The position numbers and the translations under genes are program-made. A DNA stretch of 64,000 nucleotides, from NCBI RefSeq assembly GCF_005517195.1, contig NZ_CP040244.1:5598001-5662000 (forward strand), written 5' to 3'. Source of the DNA: Streptomyces vilmorinianum. Lineage in GTDB: Bacteria > Actinomycetota > Actinomycetes > Streptomycetales > Streptomycetaceae. This document shows, one piece after another, positions 16,306 through 24,049 of this stretch (its first letter is position 1; each line of letters starts with the position of its first letter). The notes under the pieces are model-generated. The model was not told the origin of the DNA. It did no database searches and saw only the letters and a program-made list of their open reading frames with translations.

Positions 16306-16983
16306 CTAGGCGATGGCTCCGGCAGCGGCATCGACCGCCACCGCGAGCTGGGACCTGAGCGTTCCCGCGTCGGGCCGGAGCGCGCCGTTGAAGGCCGCGG
16401 AGCCGATGGTGAAGGCGTCGGCGCCTGCGGCTGCCAGGCCCCGTATCTGGGCGGGGGTGGTGATGCTGCCGGCCACGACCAGCCGGCCGGTGGTCGCGGC
16501 GCGGGCGGCGTGGACGAGGGCGAGCGGGTCGGCGTCGGTGGCCCGGTAGGCGAGGAGGTCGACGCCGGCGCAGCCCGCGGTCTCGGCCCGGCGGCAGTCG
16601 TCGGCTATCCGGGCCGGGTCTCCGGCGAGGGTGGTGGGGTGGCCGAGCGGTTCGCCCGCGAAGGGGAGGTAGTCGATGCCGGTGCCGGCGAGGAGGGCCA
16701 GGGTCTCGTCGACCCAGATGCCGCCCATGAGCCGGTCGACGCCGAGGTCGATCGCCGCCCTCACCGAGTCGAGGGCCTGCTCGCGGGTGATGCTGACCAC
16801 CTCGAGGTAGCTGGTGGCGCCCATGTCCTTGATGCGCCGGTGGAGGACGTGGAGAGTCCCCGGGTCGGCGCCGATGTCCTTGAAGCCGATGTGGCCGATG
16901 CCGAGGTCCCCGACGGTGTCGAGGACGTCCAGGCAGTCCGTGACCGTCCTGTCGTCACGGGTGAGCATGAAGATGAAGTCCAC
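16306..16983 (-). CDS. TIM-barrel protein in four-carbon acid-sugar operon
   Basis: 225 aa (beta/alpha)8-barrel of the phosphate-binding, ribulose-phosphate-barrel-like kind. Alternating strands end in GHIGFKDIGADP, YLEVVSITREQA, GVDRLMGGIWVDE, DYLPFAGEPLGHP, GVDLLAYRA, RLVVAGSITTPAQI and ADAFTIGSAAF; the last two resemble a phosphate-gripping site. It starts at GTG with GGAGGA 5 bases upstream, inside the 3' end of the PdxA2-like gene (29-base overlap), so it is translationally linked. It ends the kinase-dehydrogenase operon. I cannot name its reaction; isomerase, epimerase or aldolase on a sugar phosphate is an inference. Confidence 0.75.
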   Translation of the reverse strand: MDFIFMLTRDDRTVTDCLDVLDTVGDLGIGHIGFKDIGADPGTLHVLHRRIKDMGATSYLEVVSITREQALDSVRAAIDLGVDRLMGGIWVDETLALLAGTGIDYLPFAGEPLGHPTTLAGDPARIADDCRRAETAGCAGVDLLAYRATDADPLALVHAARAATTGRLVVAGSITTPAQIRGLAAAGADAFTIGSAAFNGALRPDAGTLRSQLAVAVDAAAGAIA

Positions 16984-18055
16984 GAGGATCCTCCGGGTCG
17001 GGTGCGGGTGCGGGTGCGGGTGCGGGGTCGGGCTCCGGGTCGGGGTCCGGGTCGGGGGCGGGCTCCGGGTCGGGGGCGAGGGCAGGGGCCAGCTCGTCGG
17101 CCTGGTGCAGGGCGGTGAGCAGGCTGGTGTGGTCGGCGGTGCCCTGTCCGGCGAGGTCGAAGGCCGTGCCGTGGTCGACGCTGGTCCGCACGAACGGCAG
17201 GCCGATGGTGATGTTCACGCCGTGCTCCAGGCCCAGGTATTTGACGGGTATGAGTCCCTGGTCGTGGTACTGGGCGACGACGGCGTCGAACTCACCGGCG
17301 CGGGCGCGCATGAAGACCGTGTCGGCGGGCCACGGGCCGCTGGCGTCGATGCCTTCCCGCCGGGCGGCCAGGACGGCGGGTCCGATGATGTCGAGGTCCT
17401 CGCGTCCGAAGAGCCCGTTCTCCCCCGCGTGCGGGTTGAGCGCGGCGACGGCGATACGCGGCCGGGTCCCGCCGCCGGCGCGGAGCGTACGGTCGGTCAG
17501 CCTGATGATCTCCAACTCACGGGCTGTCGTGAGGGAGTCGAGGGCCGTGCGCAGTGACTGGTGGACGGTGACCAGGACGATCCGCAGCTCGTCGTTGGCC
17601 ATCATCATCGCGTAGTCGCTCGTGCCCGAGAGCTCGGCGAGGATCTCCGTGTGCCCCGGGTAGGGCAGCCCGGCCAGGCGCAGCGCCTCCTTGTTGATCG
17701 GTGCGGTGGTGAGGGCCCGGACCTCGCCGCGGAGTGCGAGTTCGACGCCACGGCGTACGTACTGGAAGCAAGCCTCTCCGGCGCGGGCGTCCACCGTGCC
17801 GACCCGCAGGTCGGCGGGGAGTGTGCCTTCGGTCAGGACATCGATGGTTCCGGGACTGTGGCTCGCCTGCGCGAGGGAGTCGATCGGTCGCACGGTCAGC
17901 TCCGTGCCCGTGGTGCGGCAGGCCCGGGCGAGCGTGTACGGGTCGCCGATGACGACGAACGGGGAGCGACGCCGCGGGTCCGCGTACGCCTTGACGGTGA
18001 TCTCGGGCCCGATGCCGTTCGGGTCGCCCATGGTGACGGCGATGGGGGTCGTCAC
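16955..18055 (-). CDS. PdxA2-like 4-phospho-threonate/erythronate dehydrogenase
   Basis: 366 aa. A PdxA-family NAD-dependent oxidative decarboxylase: AVTMGDPNGIGPEI at the start, metal-ligand histidines in PGHTEIL, NPHAGE and QYHDQGLIPVK, and the GVNITIGLPFVRTSVDHGTAFD block. Next to a DUF1537 kinase it most likely acts on a 4-phospho-four-carbon acid, giving dihydroxyacetone phosphate and CO2, as PdxA2 enzymes do, rather than in vitamin B6 synthesis. The last ~45 residues are a Pro/Asp/Glu/Ala repeat not needed by the family, encoded by GC hexamer repeats. Its start overlaps the kinase stop by 4 bases (ATGA). Confidence 0.85.
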   Translation of the reverse strand: MTTPIAVTMGDPNGIGPEITVKAYADPRRRSPFVVIGDPYTLARACRTTGTELTVRPIDSLAQASHSPGTIDVLTEGTLPADLRVGTVDARAGEACFQYVRRGVELALRGEVRALTTAPINKEALRLAGLPYPGHTEILAELSGTSDYAMMMANDELRIVLVTVHQSLRTALDSLTTARELEIIRLTDRTLRAGGGTRPRIAVAALNPHAGENGLFGREDLDIIGPAVLAARREGIDASGPWPADTVFMRARAGEFDAVVAQYHDQGLIPVKYLGLEHGVNITIGLPFVRTSVDHGTAFDLAGQGTADHTSLLTALHQADELAPALAPDPEPAPDPDPDPEPDPAPAPAPAPDPEDPRGLHLHAHP

Positions 18056-19299
18056 GAGTCCGCCCCCGTCCCGGCGCCGCGCACGAGAAGCCGGCAGAGC
18101 CGGTCGAGTGCGCCCTCGTCACCGAATCCGCCCGCTTTGATCAGTACGGGGATCCGGGGCGGGCTGAGCAGCACGCCGCGCGCGACCCCCGGTTCCGGTT
18201 CGTCGAACAGGTCGATGCCGGTGGCCCCGAGGGCCTCGAGGACCGCGACGGCGGTCTCTCCACCGGTCAGCACGAGTCCGTCGACCGCACCGGTCGCCGC
18301 CAACTCCCGTACCGCCACGGCCAGATCGCTCGTGAGCGAGCCGGGGGAAGCGCGCCGGGCATCGGGGGTGTGGACGGCGAGCGTGAGGGCCGGGGATCGC
18401 CGCAGGGCGTCGACGGCCGCGGCCGGGTCGTCGGCGGCATCGGCGGCGTCCACGTCGGCGCGCGTCCGCAACCGGTCCAGCTGGCGGCGGGTGGCCGGAT
18501 GCGCGCTGCCGACGACCACCAGCGGACGGCGGGCGCCCGGCAGCTCGGGCGGCGCGGCCGCAGGGGTACGGGAGTGGTGCCGGGCCAGCGCCGCGGCGAG
18601 CCCCGGGGAGCCCACCCAGAGCACGTCGCCCGCCCGCGGCACCGAGGAGATCAGGAGGTCGAGGTCGGCGTCCGTGGCCGCCGAGCAGACGAACACGCCG
18701 CCCCCGTCGATCAGTTCGGGCAGCTTCCCGAACCCGTCGGGTTCGAGGAGCTCGGCCTCCGGCAGCAGCCGCGCGAGGTCGGAGGAGCGGACCGGGTGGG
18801 CCGGGTCGCGGGCGAAGTCGGTCTCGTGGACCGGTACGCCCTCGACGTACTGGACGCCCCGGATCGTGGTCCTGCCCTCGGCGGGAAACGCGGGGGCGAC
18901 GACGACGGCCTGTCGCCGCGATCCGGCGTGAGCGGCGCGGATCTCGGCCGCCAGGTGGCCCCGCAGGGTGGAGTCGACGGTCTTGACGAGCAGGTCGGCC
19001 CCGGCGAACCTGCGGGCGGCCCGCTCGGTCCGGATCGCGGCCGCCGGCTCGTCGAGCAGGCGGCTGCCGAGGTCGACGGCGACCACGTTCCCATAGGCGA
19101 TCCCATCGGCTGTCCCATCGGCCGTCCAGTCGGAGAAACCGTCGGCGGCGAGCTCGGCGGCGAGCAGGACCTGCGCACGGTGTCCGGTTCTGCGGAACGG
19201 AGCCGCGCCGTCGCCGGCGCTGGTGAGATCGTCCGCGAGGACCGCGATGGTCGACGCGGGATCGGTCTGAGGTCCCACCCGCACAGGTCCCACGCTCAT
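18052..19299 (-). CDS. Four-carbon acid sugar kinase family protein (DUF1537)
   Basis: 415 aa, first gene of the operon. It has the two-domain DUF1537 layout: N-terminal AVLADDLTSAGDGAAPFRRTG substrate domain with KTVDSTLRGHLAAEI (about 105-120), and a C-terminal nucleotide-binding domain with VVVGSAHPATRRQL, GLVLTGGETA and IPVLIKAGGFGDEGAL. Relatives (DtnK, DenK, OtnK) phosphorylate D-threonate or erythronate at O4. Residues 58-70 (DWTADGTADGIAYG) come from a short DNA repeat and look like a lineage-specific expansion. No dedicated transporter is adjacent. Exact substrate unknown. Confidence 0.85.
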   Translation of the reverse strand: MSVGPVRVGPQTDPASTIAVLADDLTSAGDGAAPFRRTGHRAQVLLAAELAADGFSDWTADGTADGIAYGNVVAVDLGSRLLDEPAAAIRTERAARRFAGADLLVKTVDSTLRGHLAAEIRAAHAGSRRQAVVVAPAFPAEGRTTIRGVQYVEGVPVHETDFARDPAHPVRSSDLARLLPEAELLEPDGFGKLPELIDGGGVFVCSAATDADLDLLISSVPRAGDVLWVGSPGLAAALARHHSRTPAAAPPELPGARRPLVVVGSAHPATRRQLDRLRTRADVDAADAADDPAAAVDALRRSPALTLAVHTPDARRASPGSLTSDLAVAVRELAATGAVDGLVLTGGETAVAVLEALGATGIDLFDEPEPGVARGVLLSPPRIPVLIKAGGFGDEGALDRLCRLLVRGAGTGADS

Positions 19300-19377
19300 A
19301 CGCCGTCCTCCTCGAATCGCCGTTCGGTGACGACATCAACACTGGCGCCCGGAAAGCACCTGGACAAGCGATTCCTT

Positions 19378-19394
19378 CTCACTCCATCTGTGAG
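19378..19394. promoter_or_regulatory. CTCAC-N7-GTGAG dyad, possible LysR operator
   Basis: A perfect 5-bp dyad with a 7-base spacer lies in the 107-base gap between the kinase operon and the divergent LysR gene, 12 bases before the regulator's start codon. LysR proteins commonly bind such dyads in divergent promoters and repress themselves while activating the target. Assignment rests on position and symmetry only. Confidence 0.35.
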
Positions 19395-19406
19395 TAGATT
19401 TCACAC

Positions 19407-20288
19407 GTGCGCTGGCCCGACCTCCCCCCGCTGAACGCGCTGCTCCCCTTCGAGGCGACCGTGCGGCACGCGAGCATGACCCGGGCCGCCCAGGAACTCC
19501 ACGTCACCCACGGTGCGGTCAGCCGCCAGATCCAGAACCTGGAGAAATCCCTCGGCGTCACGCTCTTCGAGCGTGGGACCCGGTCGCTCCGGCCCACCGC
19601 GCAGGCCCGCCGGCTCGCGGCCGCCGTCCGCGACGCGCTCGACCAGGTCGACACGGCCGCCCGGGAGGTCTCGCGGCGCGAGCGCGGCGGCCCGCTCGCG
19701 CTGTCCTGCGAGCCCACGCTGCTCATGCGCTGGCTCATCCCGCGCCTGCCGGATCTCGCCGTCCAGGTGCCCGAGCTCACCGTGCACCTGTCGGCGGGCG
19801 GCGGGCCCGTCTCCTTCGAACGGGACCCCGTCGACGTCGCTCTGCGCCGCGACGACTTTCCCGTACCGGGGGACGTGCACCGCGCGCCGCTCTTCGCCGA
19901 AAGGATCGGCCCCGTCTGCAGCCCGGATCTGGCGGAGCGGTTCGAGGGCAAGGGCGGTGTCGTCGGCGTGCCGATCCTGCACACGAGCACCCGGCCGGGG
20001 GCGTGGGACGACTGGCGGCGCCTCACCCGCTTCCGGGTCGAGGCCGCCGCGGAGCAGACCTTCGAGCACTTCTATCTCGCGCTGCAGGCGGCCGTCGCGG
20101 GCGTGGGCGTGGCCATCGGCCCGTACGCGCTCGTCCACGACGACCTGATGCGCGGGCAGCTGGTCGCGCCTTTCGGCCTGGTCGCGGATGGCACGGGCTA
20201 TCAGCTGCTCAGCCCGCAGACACCCGGGCAGGACAGCCGGATCGCCCTCCTCCTCGGATGGCTGCGGACCCAGGCGGCCGAGCTGTGA
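19407..20288 (+). CDS. LysR-family transcriptional regulator
   Basis: 293 aa. N-terminal winged HTH (LNALLPFEATVRHASMTRAAQELHVTHGAVSRQIQNLEKSLG in outline, residues 8-50; FERGTRSLRPT wing) and a periplasmic-binding-like effector domain (SCEPTLLMRWLIPRLP onward), closest in style to the GcvA subgroup. GTG start at 19407. It is divergent from the four-carbon acid-sugar operon across a 107-base gap with a dyad, so it probably regulates that operon in response to a pathway acid or phosphate. Target and effector are inferred. Confidence 0.88.
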   Translation: MRWPDLPPLNALLPFEATVRHASMTRAAQELHVTHGAVSRQIQNLEKSLGVTLFERGTRSLRPTAQARRLAAAVRDALDQVDTAAREVSRRERGGPLALSCEPTLLMRWLIPRLPDLAVQVPELTVHLSAGGGPVSFERDPVDVALRRDDFPVPGDVHRAPLFAERIGPVCSPDLAERFEGKGGVVGVPILHTSTRPGAWDDWRRLTRFRVEAAAEQTFEHFYLALQAAVAGVGVAIGPYALVHDDLMRGQLVAPFGLVADGTGYQLLSPQTPGQDSRIALLLGWLRTQAAEL

Positions 20289-20372
20289 GGACGTTCACAC
20301 AGCGGGCGGACCGGCGGCCCGGCGGGGCGACCGGCCTGGCCAGTGTGGGGAGTGAGCTGGCAGGATCGCGCC

Positions 20373-21371
20373 ATGCTCGCCTCGCTCTCCCGTGCCGCCC
20401 GCCGTCGCCTCCTCCAGGCGTCGGCGGCGCTTCTGGTGGTGTGCGGGCTGCTGGTGTGGTGGCTCGTTCCGTTCGGTACACCCGCGCCGAGCGGCCGCGT
20501 CACGTTCAGTACGGGCGTTCCCACCGGCGTCTACCAGCGGTACGGCGAACTGCTGCAGCAGGCCCTCGCCCGCGACCTGCCGGACGTCTCGATAACGCTC
20601 AAGGACAGCGAGGGCTCCCAGCAGAACCTCGCCCGGCTGGCCTCCGGCGAGGCGGACTTCACCATCGCGGCTGCCGATGCCGTCGCCCAGTACCAGCGGG
20701 ACCGGAAGCCGGGGTTCGACCGGCTGCGCGGCTGCGCGCGCCTCTACGACGACTACGTACAGCTCGTGGTCCGCAAGGGGTCGGCCGCGAAGTCGGTGGC
20801 CGATCTGCGCGGGCTGCGCGTCGGTGTCGGCCAGGAGGGCTCCGGGGTCCGGCTCATCGCGGACCGGGTCCTCGCGGCGGGCGGCCTCACCCCCGACATC
20901 GACATCGAACCGGTGTCCGCCGGCATCGACACCATGCCGGGTCTCCTGGAGCGCGGTGAGCTGGACGCGTTCTTCTGGTCCGGCGGCCTTCCCACGCAGG
21001 CGGTCCAGGCCCTCTCCCAGCGCTTTCCGGTACGGCTCGTCCCGCTGGACGCCGCCCTGGTCGACAACCTCCACGACGTCGGCGAGTCGACCCGCCACTA
21101 CCGCTCCGCGGTCATCCCCGCGGACGCCTACGCCCAGGCGCAGGACGGGCAGCCGGTGGAGACGCTGGCGGTGGCGAACCTCCTGGTGACGACGGACGCG
21201 GCGGATTCGTCCCTGGTGGAGGGTTTCACGCGCACCGTGATCAGAAGCCGCGATCGGATCGGCGGCCAGGTGCATCCGGCGCAGCTGGTGGATCTGCGGA
21301 CCGCGATCTACACGGAACCTCTGAGCCTGCACGAGGGCGCGCGGCGCTACTACCGCTCCGTGAAACCGTAG
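20373..21371 (+). CDS. TAXI-family TRAP-type solute-binding protein, membrane anchored
   Basis: 332 aa. An N-terminal signal anchor (about residues 14-36, ASAALLVVCGLLVWWLVPF, no lipobox cysteine) is followed by a TAXI solute-binding domain: FSTGVPTGVYQRYGELL, DSEGSQQNLARLASGEADFTIA in outline, LRGLRVGVGQEGSGVRLIADRVL, and DAFFWSGGLPTQAV. TAXI proteins normally work with a fused TRAP permease; none is encoded nearby. Known TAXI proteins can bind glutamate or glutamine. It converges on gluK, so a role in presenting glutamate to that kinase is possible but unproven. ATG chosen at 20373 behind GGCAGGAT. Confidence 0.82.
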   Translation: MLASLSRAARRRLLQASAALLVVCGLLVWWLVPFGTPAPSGRVTFSTGVPTGVYQRYGELLQQALARDLPDVSITLKDSEGSQQNLARLASGEADFTIAAADAVAQYQRDRKPGFDRLRGCARLYDDYVQLVVRKGSAAKSVADLRGLRVGVGQEGSGVRLIADRVLAAGGLTPDIDIEPVSAGIDTMPGLLERGELDAFFWSGGLPTQAVQALSQRFPVRLVPLDAALVDNLHDVGESTRHYRSAVIPADAYAQAQDGQPVETLAVANLLVTTDAADSSLVEGFTRTVIRSRDRIGGQVHPAQLVDLRTAIYTEPLSLHEGARRYYRSVKP

Positions 21372-21420
21372 GGGCCCACTCGGGTCGGCGCCCGGCCGCC
21401 GCACGCCCCGAGCGGTGGCT

Positions 21421-21501
21421 CCTCGTCCTGGGTCCGCCGGCAGGGGCCGGGTATCCGGTCACGTGCCGTCCGGCGGTGGCCCGGACCGAGCCGGACGAGG
21501 A
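21421..21501. terminator. Nested inverted repeats between convergent genes
   Basis: Outer arms 21421-21429 and 21493-21501 (9 bp, perfect) enclose inner arms 21435-21441 and 21471-21477 (7 bp, perfect). The structure lies between the stops of the TAXI gene and gluK and could end both transcripts. The large loop makes this less certain than the other hairpins. Confidence 0.4.
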
Positions 21502-21510
21502 CTCCGGCCG

Positions 21511-22908
21511 TCACCGCCCCTGCGGAGCCGTCCTCGGCACCGTGACCGTCACCCGCAGCCCGTGCGGCTCGTTCGGCGCGTAGGCGATCGAGCCGCCCCC
21601 CGCCGCCAGCAGCACCCGGGAGATGGACAGGCCCAGACCCGAGCCGTTGATGTTCTGGTGGCGGTTGCTGCGCCAGAAGCGGTCGCCGACCCGGTCGAGC
21701 TCCTCGGGCGTCAGCCCCGGCCCGTGGTCCGCCACCACGATCGTGCAGGTGTCTCCGCCGGCCGTCACGGTGACGGTGACCTCTTCCCCCTCCGGGGTGA
21801 ACTTGAGCGCGTTGTCGATCACCGCGTCGAGCGCGCTGGAGAGCGCCACCGGGTCCGCCCAGGCCGTCACCGCCCGTCGCTCGCCGCTCAGCCGTACGCC
21901 CTTCTCCTCGGCGAGCGGGCGCCAGGCCGCGATCCGCTCGGCCGCCATCGCGCCGATGTCGGCGAGGCGCAGATCCGCGGCGGCGTGCTCGGCGAGCGCG
22001 AGGTCGAGCAGGTCGTCGAGAACCCGCGCGAGCCGCTTGCCCTCCGTACGGACGGAGGCGATCTCCTCGTTGCCCTCGGGGAGTTCGAGGGCGAGCAGCT
22101 CGATGCGGAGCAGGAGCGCGGAGAGCGGGTTGCGCAGCTGGTGGGAGGCGTCGGCGACGAAGGCGCGCTGCTGCTCCAGGACGTCCTCGACGTTGTCGGC
22201 CATCTCGTTGAACGAACGGGCCAGGCGGCGCAGTTCGGGCGGTCCGCCGGCCGCGGCGACCCGGGACTTCATCCGGCCGGTGGCGATGTCGTGGGTGACG
22301 GCGTCCAGCACACGGACCGGGCGCAGCACCCAGCCGGTGAGCCGGAAGGCGGCGCCGACGGCGAGCAGCATCGCCGCGAACTCGCCGGCCGCGATGATCA
22401 GCCAGCCGCTCAGAATGCGGGAACGCAGCTGCCCGGTGGGCGAGTCGGTGACCACGACGGCGACGACGTCACCGTCCCGTACGACCGGGGAGGCGATCGT
22501 GAGGCGGGCGTCCGGCTGCCACGGCCAGACCTGCGGCGGGTCGTGACTGCGGCGGCCGAGCAGCGCCTCGTTGAAGGCCCGCCGGCCCTCGCCCGCGTAG
22601 GGGACGACCCAGTCCTCGGGCGCGGCGGCCATGGCCCGGTTGTCGCGGTAGAAGATGCCGGTACGGATGCCGTACACGTCGTGGTAGCTGGCGAGTTCAC
22701 CGTTGAGCGTGATGCGGCGCTCGTCGAGCCAGGGGTCGGTCTCGTTGACGAACTGGGCGAGCGCGGCGAACCGCGCCGCGTCGTCGAGCCGGTCGACGAC
22801 CACGCGCTGCTGTTCGGAGGCGGCGAGGCTGGCGGCGAGCGGGAAGCCGAGGGCGAGCAGGACCCCGGCCATGAGGACGATGAGGAGCGGGAGGAGACGG
22901 GTACGCAC
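21511..22908 (-). CDS. gluK: Sensor histidine kinase GluK
   Basis: 465 aa. Two membrane helices (about 5-29 and 167-193) flank an extracellular sensor domain of about 135 residues; then a HAMP linker, a HisKA dimerisation domain with phospho-acceptor His256 in DASHQLRNP, and an ATPase domain (DNALKF N-box, ADHGPGLT G1, GSGLGLSIS G2). By gene content and position it matches GluK of S. coelicolor, which with GluR senses extracellular glutamate and controls gluABCD. It follows gluR by 17 bases on the same strand, so they form one operon. The adjacent importer supports the assignment. Confidence 0.9.
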   Translation of the reverse strand: MRTRLLPLLIVLMAGVLLALGFPLAASLAASEQQRVVVDRLDDAARFAALAQFVNETDPWLDERRITLNGELASYHDVYGIRTGIFYRDNRAMAAAPEDWVVPYAGEGRRAFNEALLGRRSHDPPQVWPWQPDARLTIASPVVRDGDVVAVVVTDSPTGQLRSRILSGWLIIAAGEFAAMLLAVGAAFRLTGWVLRPVRVLDAVTHDIATGRMKSRVAAAGGPPELRRLARSFNEMADNVEDVLEQQRAFVADASHQLRNPLSALLLRIELLALELPEGNEEIASVRTEGKRLARVLDDLLDLALAEHAAADLRLADIGAMAAERIAAWRPLAEEKGVRLSGERRAVTAWADPVALSSALDAVIDNALKFTPEGEEVTVTVTAGGDTCTIVVADHGPGLTPEELDRVGDRFWRSNRHQNINGSGLGLSISRVLLAAGGGSIAYAPNEPHGLRVTVTVPRTAPQGR

Positions 22909-22925
22909 GTGAGGGATCCGGGCGG

Positions 22926-23630
22926 CTACGCGGCCGGGGCGACCAGGCGGTAGCCGACGCCGCGCACGGTCTCGATCAGGGCGGGCATCGCGAGCTTGGC
23001 GCGCAGCGAGGCGACGTGCACCTCGAGTGTGCGGCCGGTCCCCTCCCAGCTGGTGCGCCAGACCTCGCTGATGATCTGCTCGCGCCGGAAGACCACACCG
23101 GGCCGCTGGGCGAGCAGGGCGAGCAGGTCGAACTCCTTGCGCGTGAGCTGCACGGCGGTGCCGTCGACGCTGACCCGGCGGGTGGGCAGCTCGATGACGA
23201 CGGAGCCGAGCCGCAGCGCGGAGTCGTCGCCGGCCGCACCGGACTCGTCGCCACCGGTCGAGCGCCGGCTGACGGCGTGGATCCGGGCGAGCAGTTCTCC
23301 GGTGTCGTACGGCTTGACGACGTAGTCGTCGGCCCCGAGATTGAGCCCGTGTATGCGCGAACGGACGTCGGCGCGCGCGGTCACCATGATCACGGGGGTG
23401 GTGGTGAGCTTACGGATCCGGCCGCAGACCGTGTACCCGTCCTGGTCGGGCAGCCCGAGGTCGAGCAGGATCACGCCGTACGACGGGCGCTCCCCGTGCG
23501 CGGCGGGCAGCACCGCCTGCAGCGCCTCCTCGCCGTTGCGGGCGTGCGTGACCGAGAACCCGTGCTTCGCCAGTACGGCGGACAGGGCCGCGGCGACATG
23601 GTCGTCGTCCTCGACGAGCAGCAGTCTCAT
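22926..23630 (-). CDS. gluR: OmpR-family response regulator GluR
   Basis: 234 aa. Receiver domain with MRLLLVEDDDHV, phospho-acceptor Asp57 (LLDLGLPD) and KPYDTGELLARI; a C-terminal OmpR/PhoB winged helix (TRKEFDLLALLAQRPG, VHVASLRAKL, ETVRGVGYRL). The ATG at 23630 has GGAGGGG 6 bases upstream. The frame is open for another 70 codons 5', but those encode a repeated SHKPQAT-type peptide from a heptamer repeat and are not receiver-like. It is divergent from gluABCD over a 419-base gap that should hold its target promoter. Phosphorylated by GluK. Confidence 0.92.
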   Translation of the reverse strand: MRLLLVEDDDHVAAALSAVLAKHGFSVTHARNGEEALQAVLPAAHGERPSYGVILLDLGLPDQDGYTVCGRIRKLTTTPVIMVTARADVRSRIHGLNLGADDYVVKPYDTGELLARIHAVSRRSTGGDESGAAGDDSALRLGSVVIELPTRRVSVDGTAVQLTRKEFDLLALLAQRPGVVFRREQIISEVWRTSWEGTGRTLEVHVASLRAKLAMPALIETVRGVGYRLVAPAA

Positions 23631-24049
23631 GGCCCCCCTCCAGTGGCTTCGTGTCTCGTGGCTCGTGGCTTGTGGCTCGTGGCTTGTGGCTTGTGGCTTG
23701 TGGCTTGTGGCTTGTGGCTTGTGGCTGCGCGGCTCGTGGCCGTGCGGCTTCGTACCGTACGGCTTCATGCCCCGCGGTTGTGCGGCTGTGCGATTTCGCG
23801 GCCTGATGATCGCGTGATGGCTATCTGTGTACCAGGGCATGAACGCCGATCGTCGGTGTCACAGTCAAGTGTCCCCCAGTTACGTCGGGGTATCTGTTAT
23901 GGACCCGGTACGCCACCGGGCGTCCCGTTCACGCAGTGTGTCCGGTTGCGGCCGTATCGTTATCCTCAATTTCCGCTCAGATGTAATGACGGTCGTCGCA
24001 CGACGTGCCTAGTGTCCTCCCCAACCGAGGAGGACGGAGCAAGAAGCCG
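23631..24049. promoter_or_regulatory. gluR-gluA divergent intergenic region
   Basis: This 419-base gap separates the divergent gluR and gluA genes. From the gluR side it holds a heptamer tandem repeat (23651-23727), then mixed sequence that must contain the promoters of both units. A CGTCG-CA-CGACG dyad lies at 23994-24005, about 45 bases before gluA, and a GGAGGA tract lies close to the gluA start. I cannot assign -10/-35 elements or GluR boxes with confidence. Confidence 0.6.
23651..23727. repeat. Heptanucleotide tandem repeat, about 11 units (consensus GTGGCTT)
   Basis: Eleven consecutive 7-base units on the + strand: eight are GTGGCTT or GTGGCTC exactly, with slightly degenerate units at the ends (GTGTCTC, GTGGCTG) and one T/C alternation inside. 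It lies 21 bases upstream of the gluR start codon, so it is transcribed as part of the gluR leader. Such perfect short repeats are prone to slippage. Confidence 0.9.

Noticed and set aside
23651..23727. CRISPR array
   Set aside because: Seven-base contiguous units without spacers; no cas genes.
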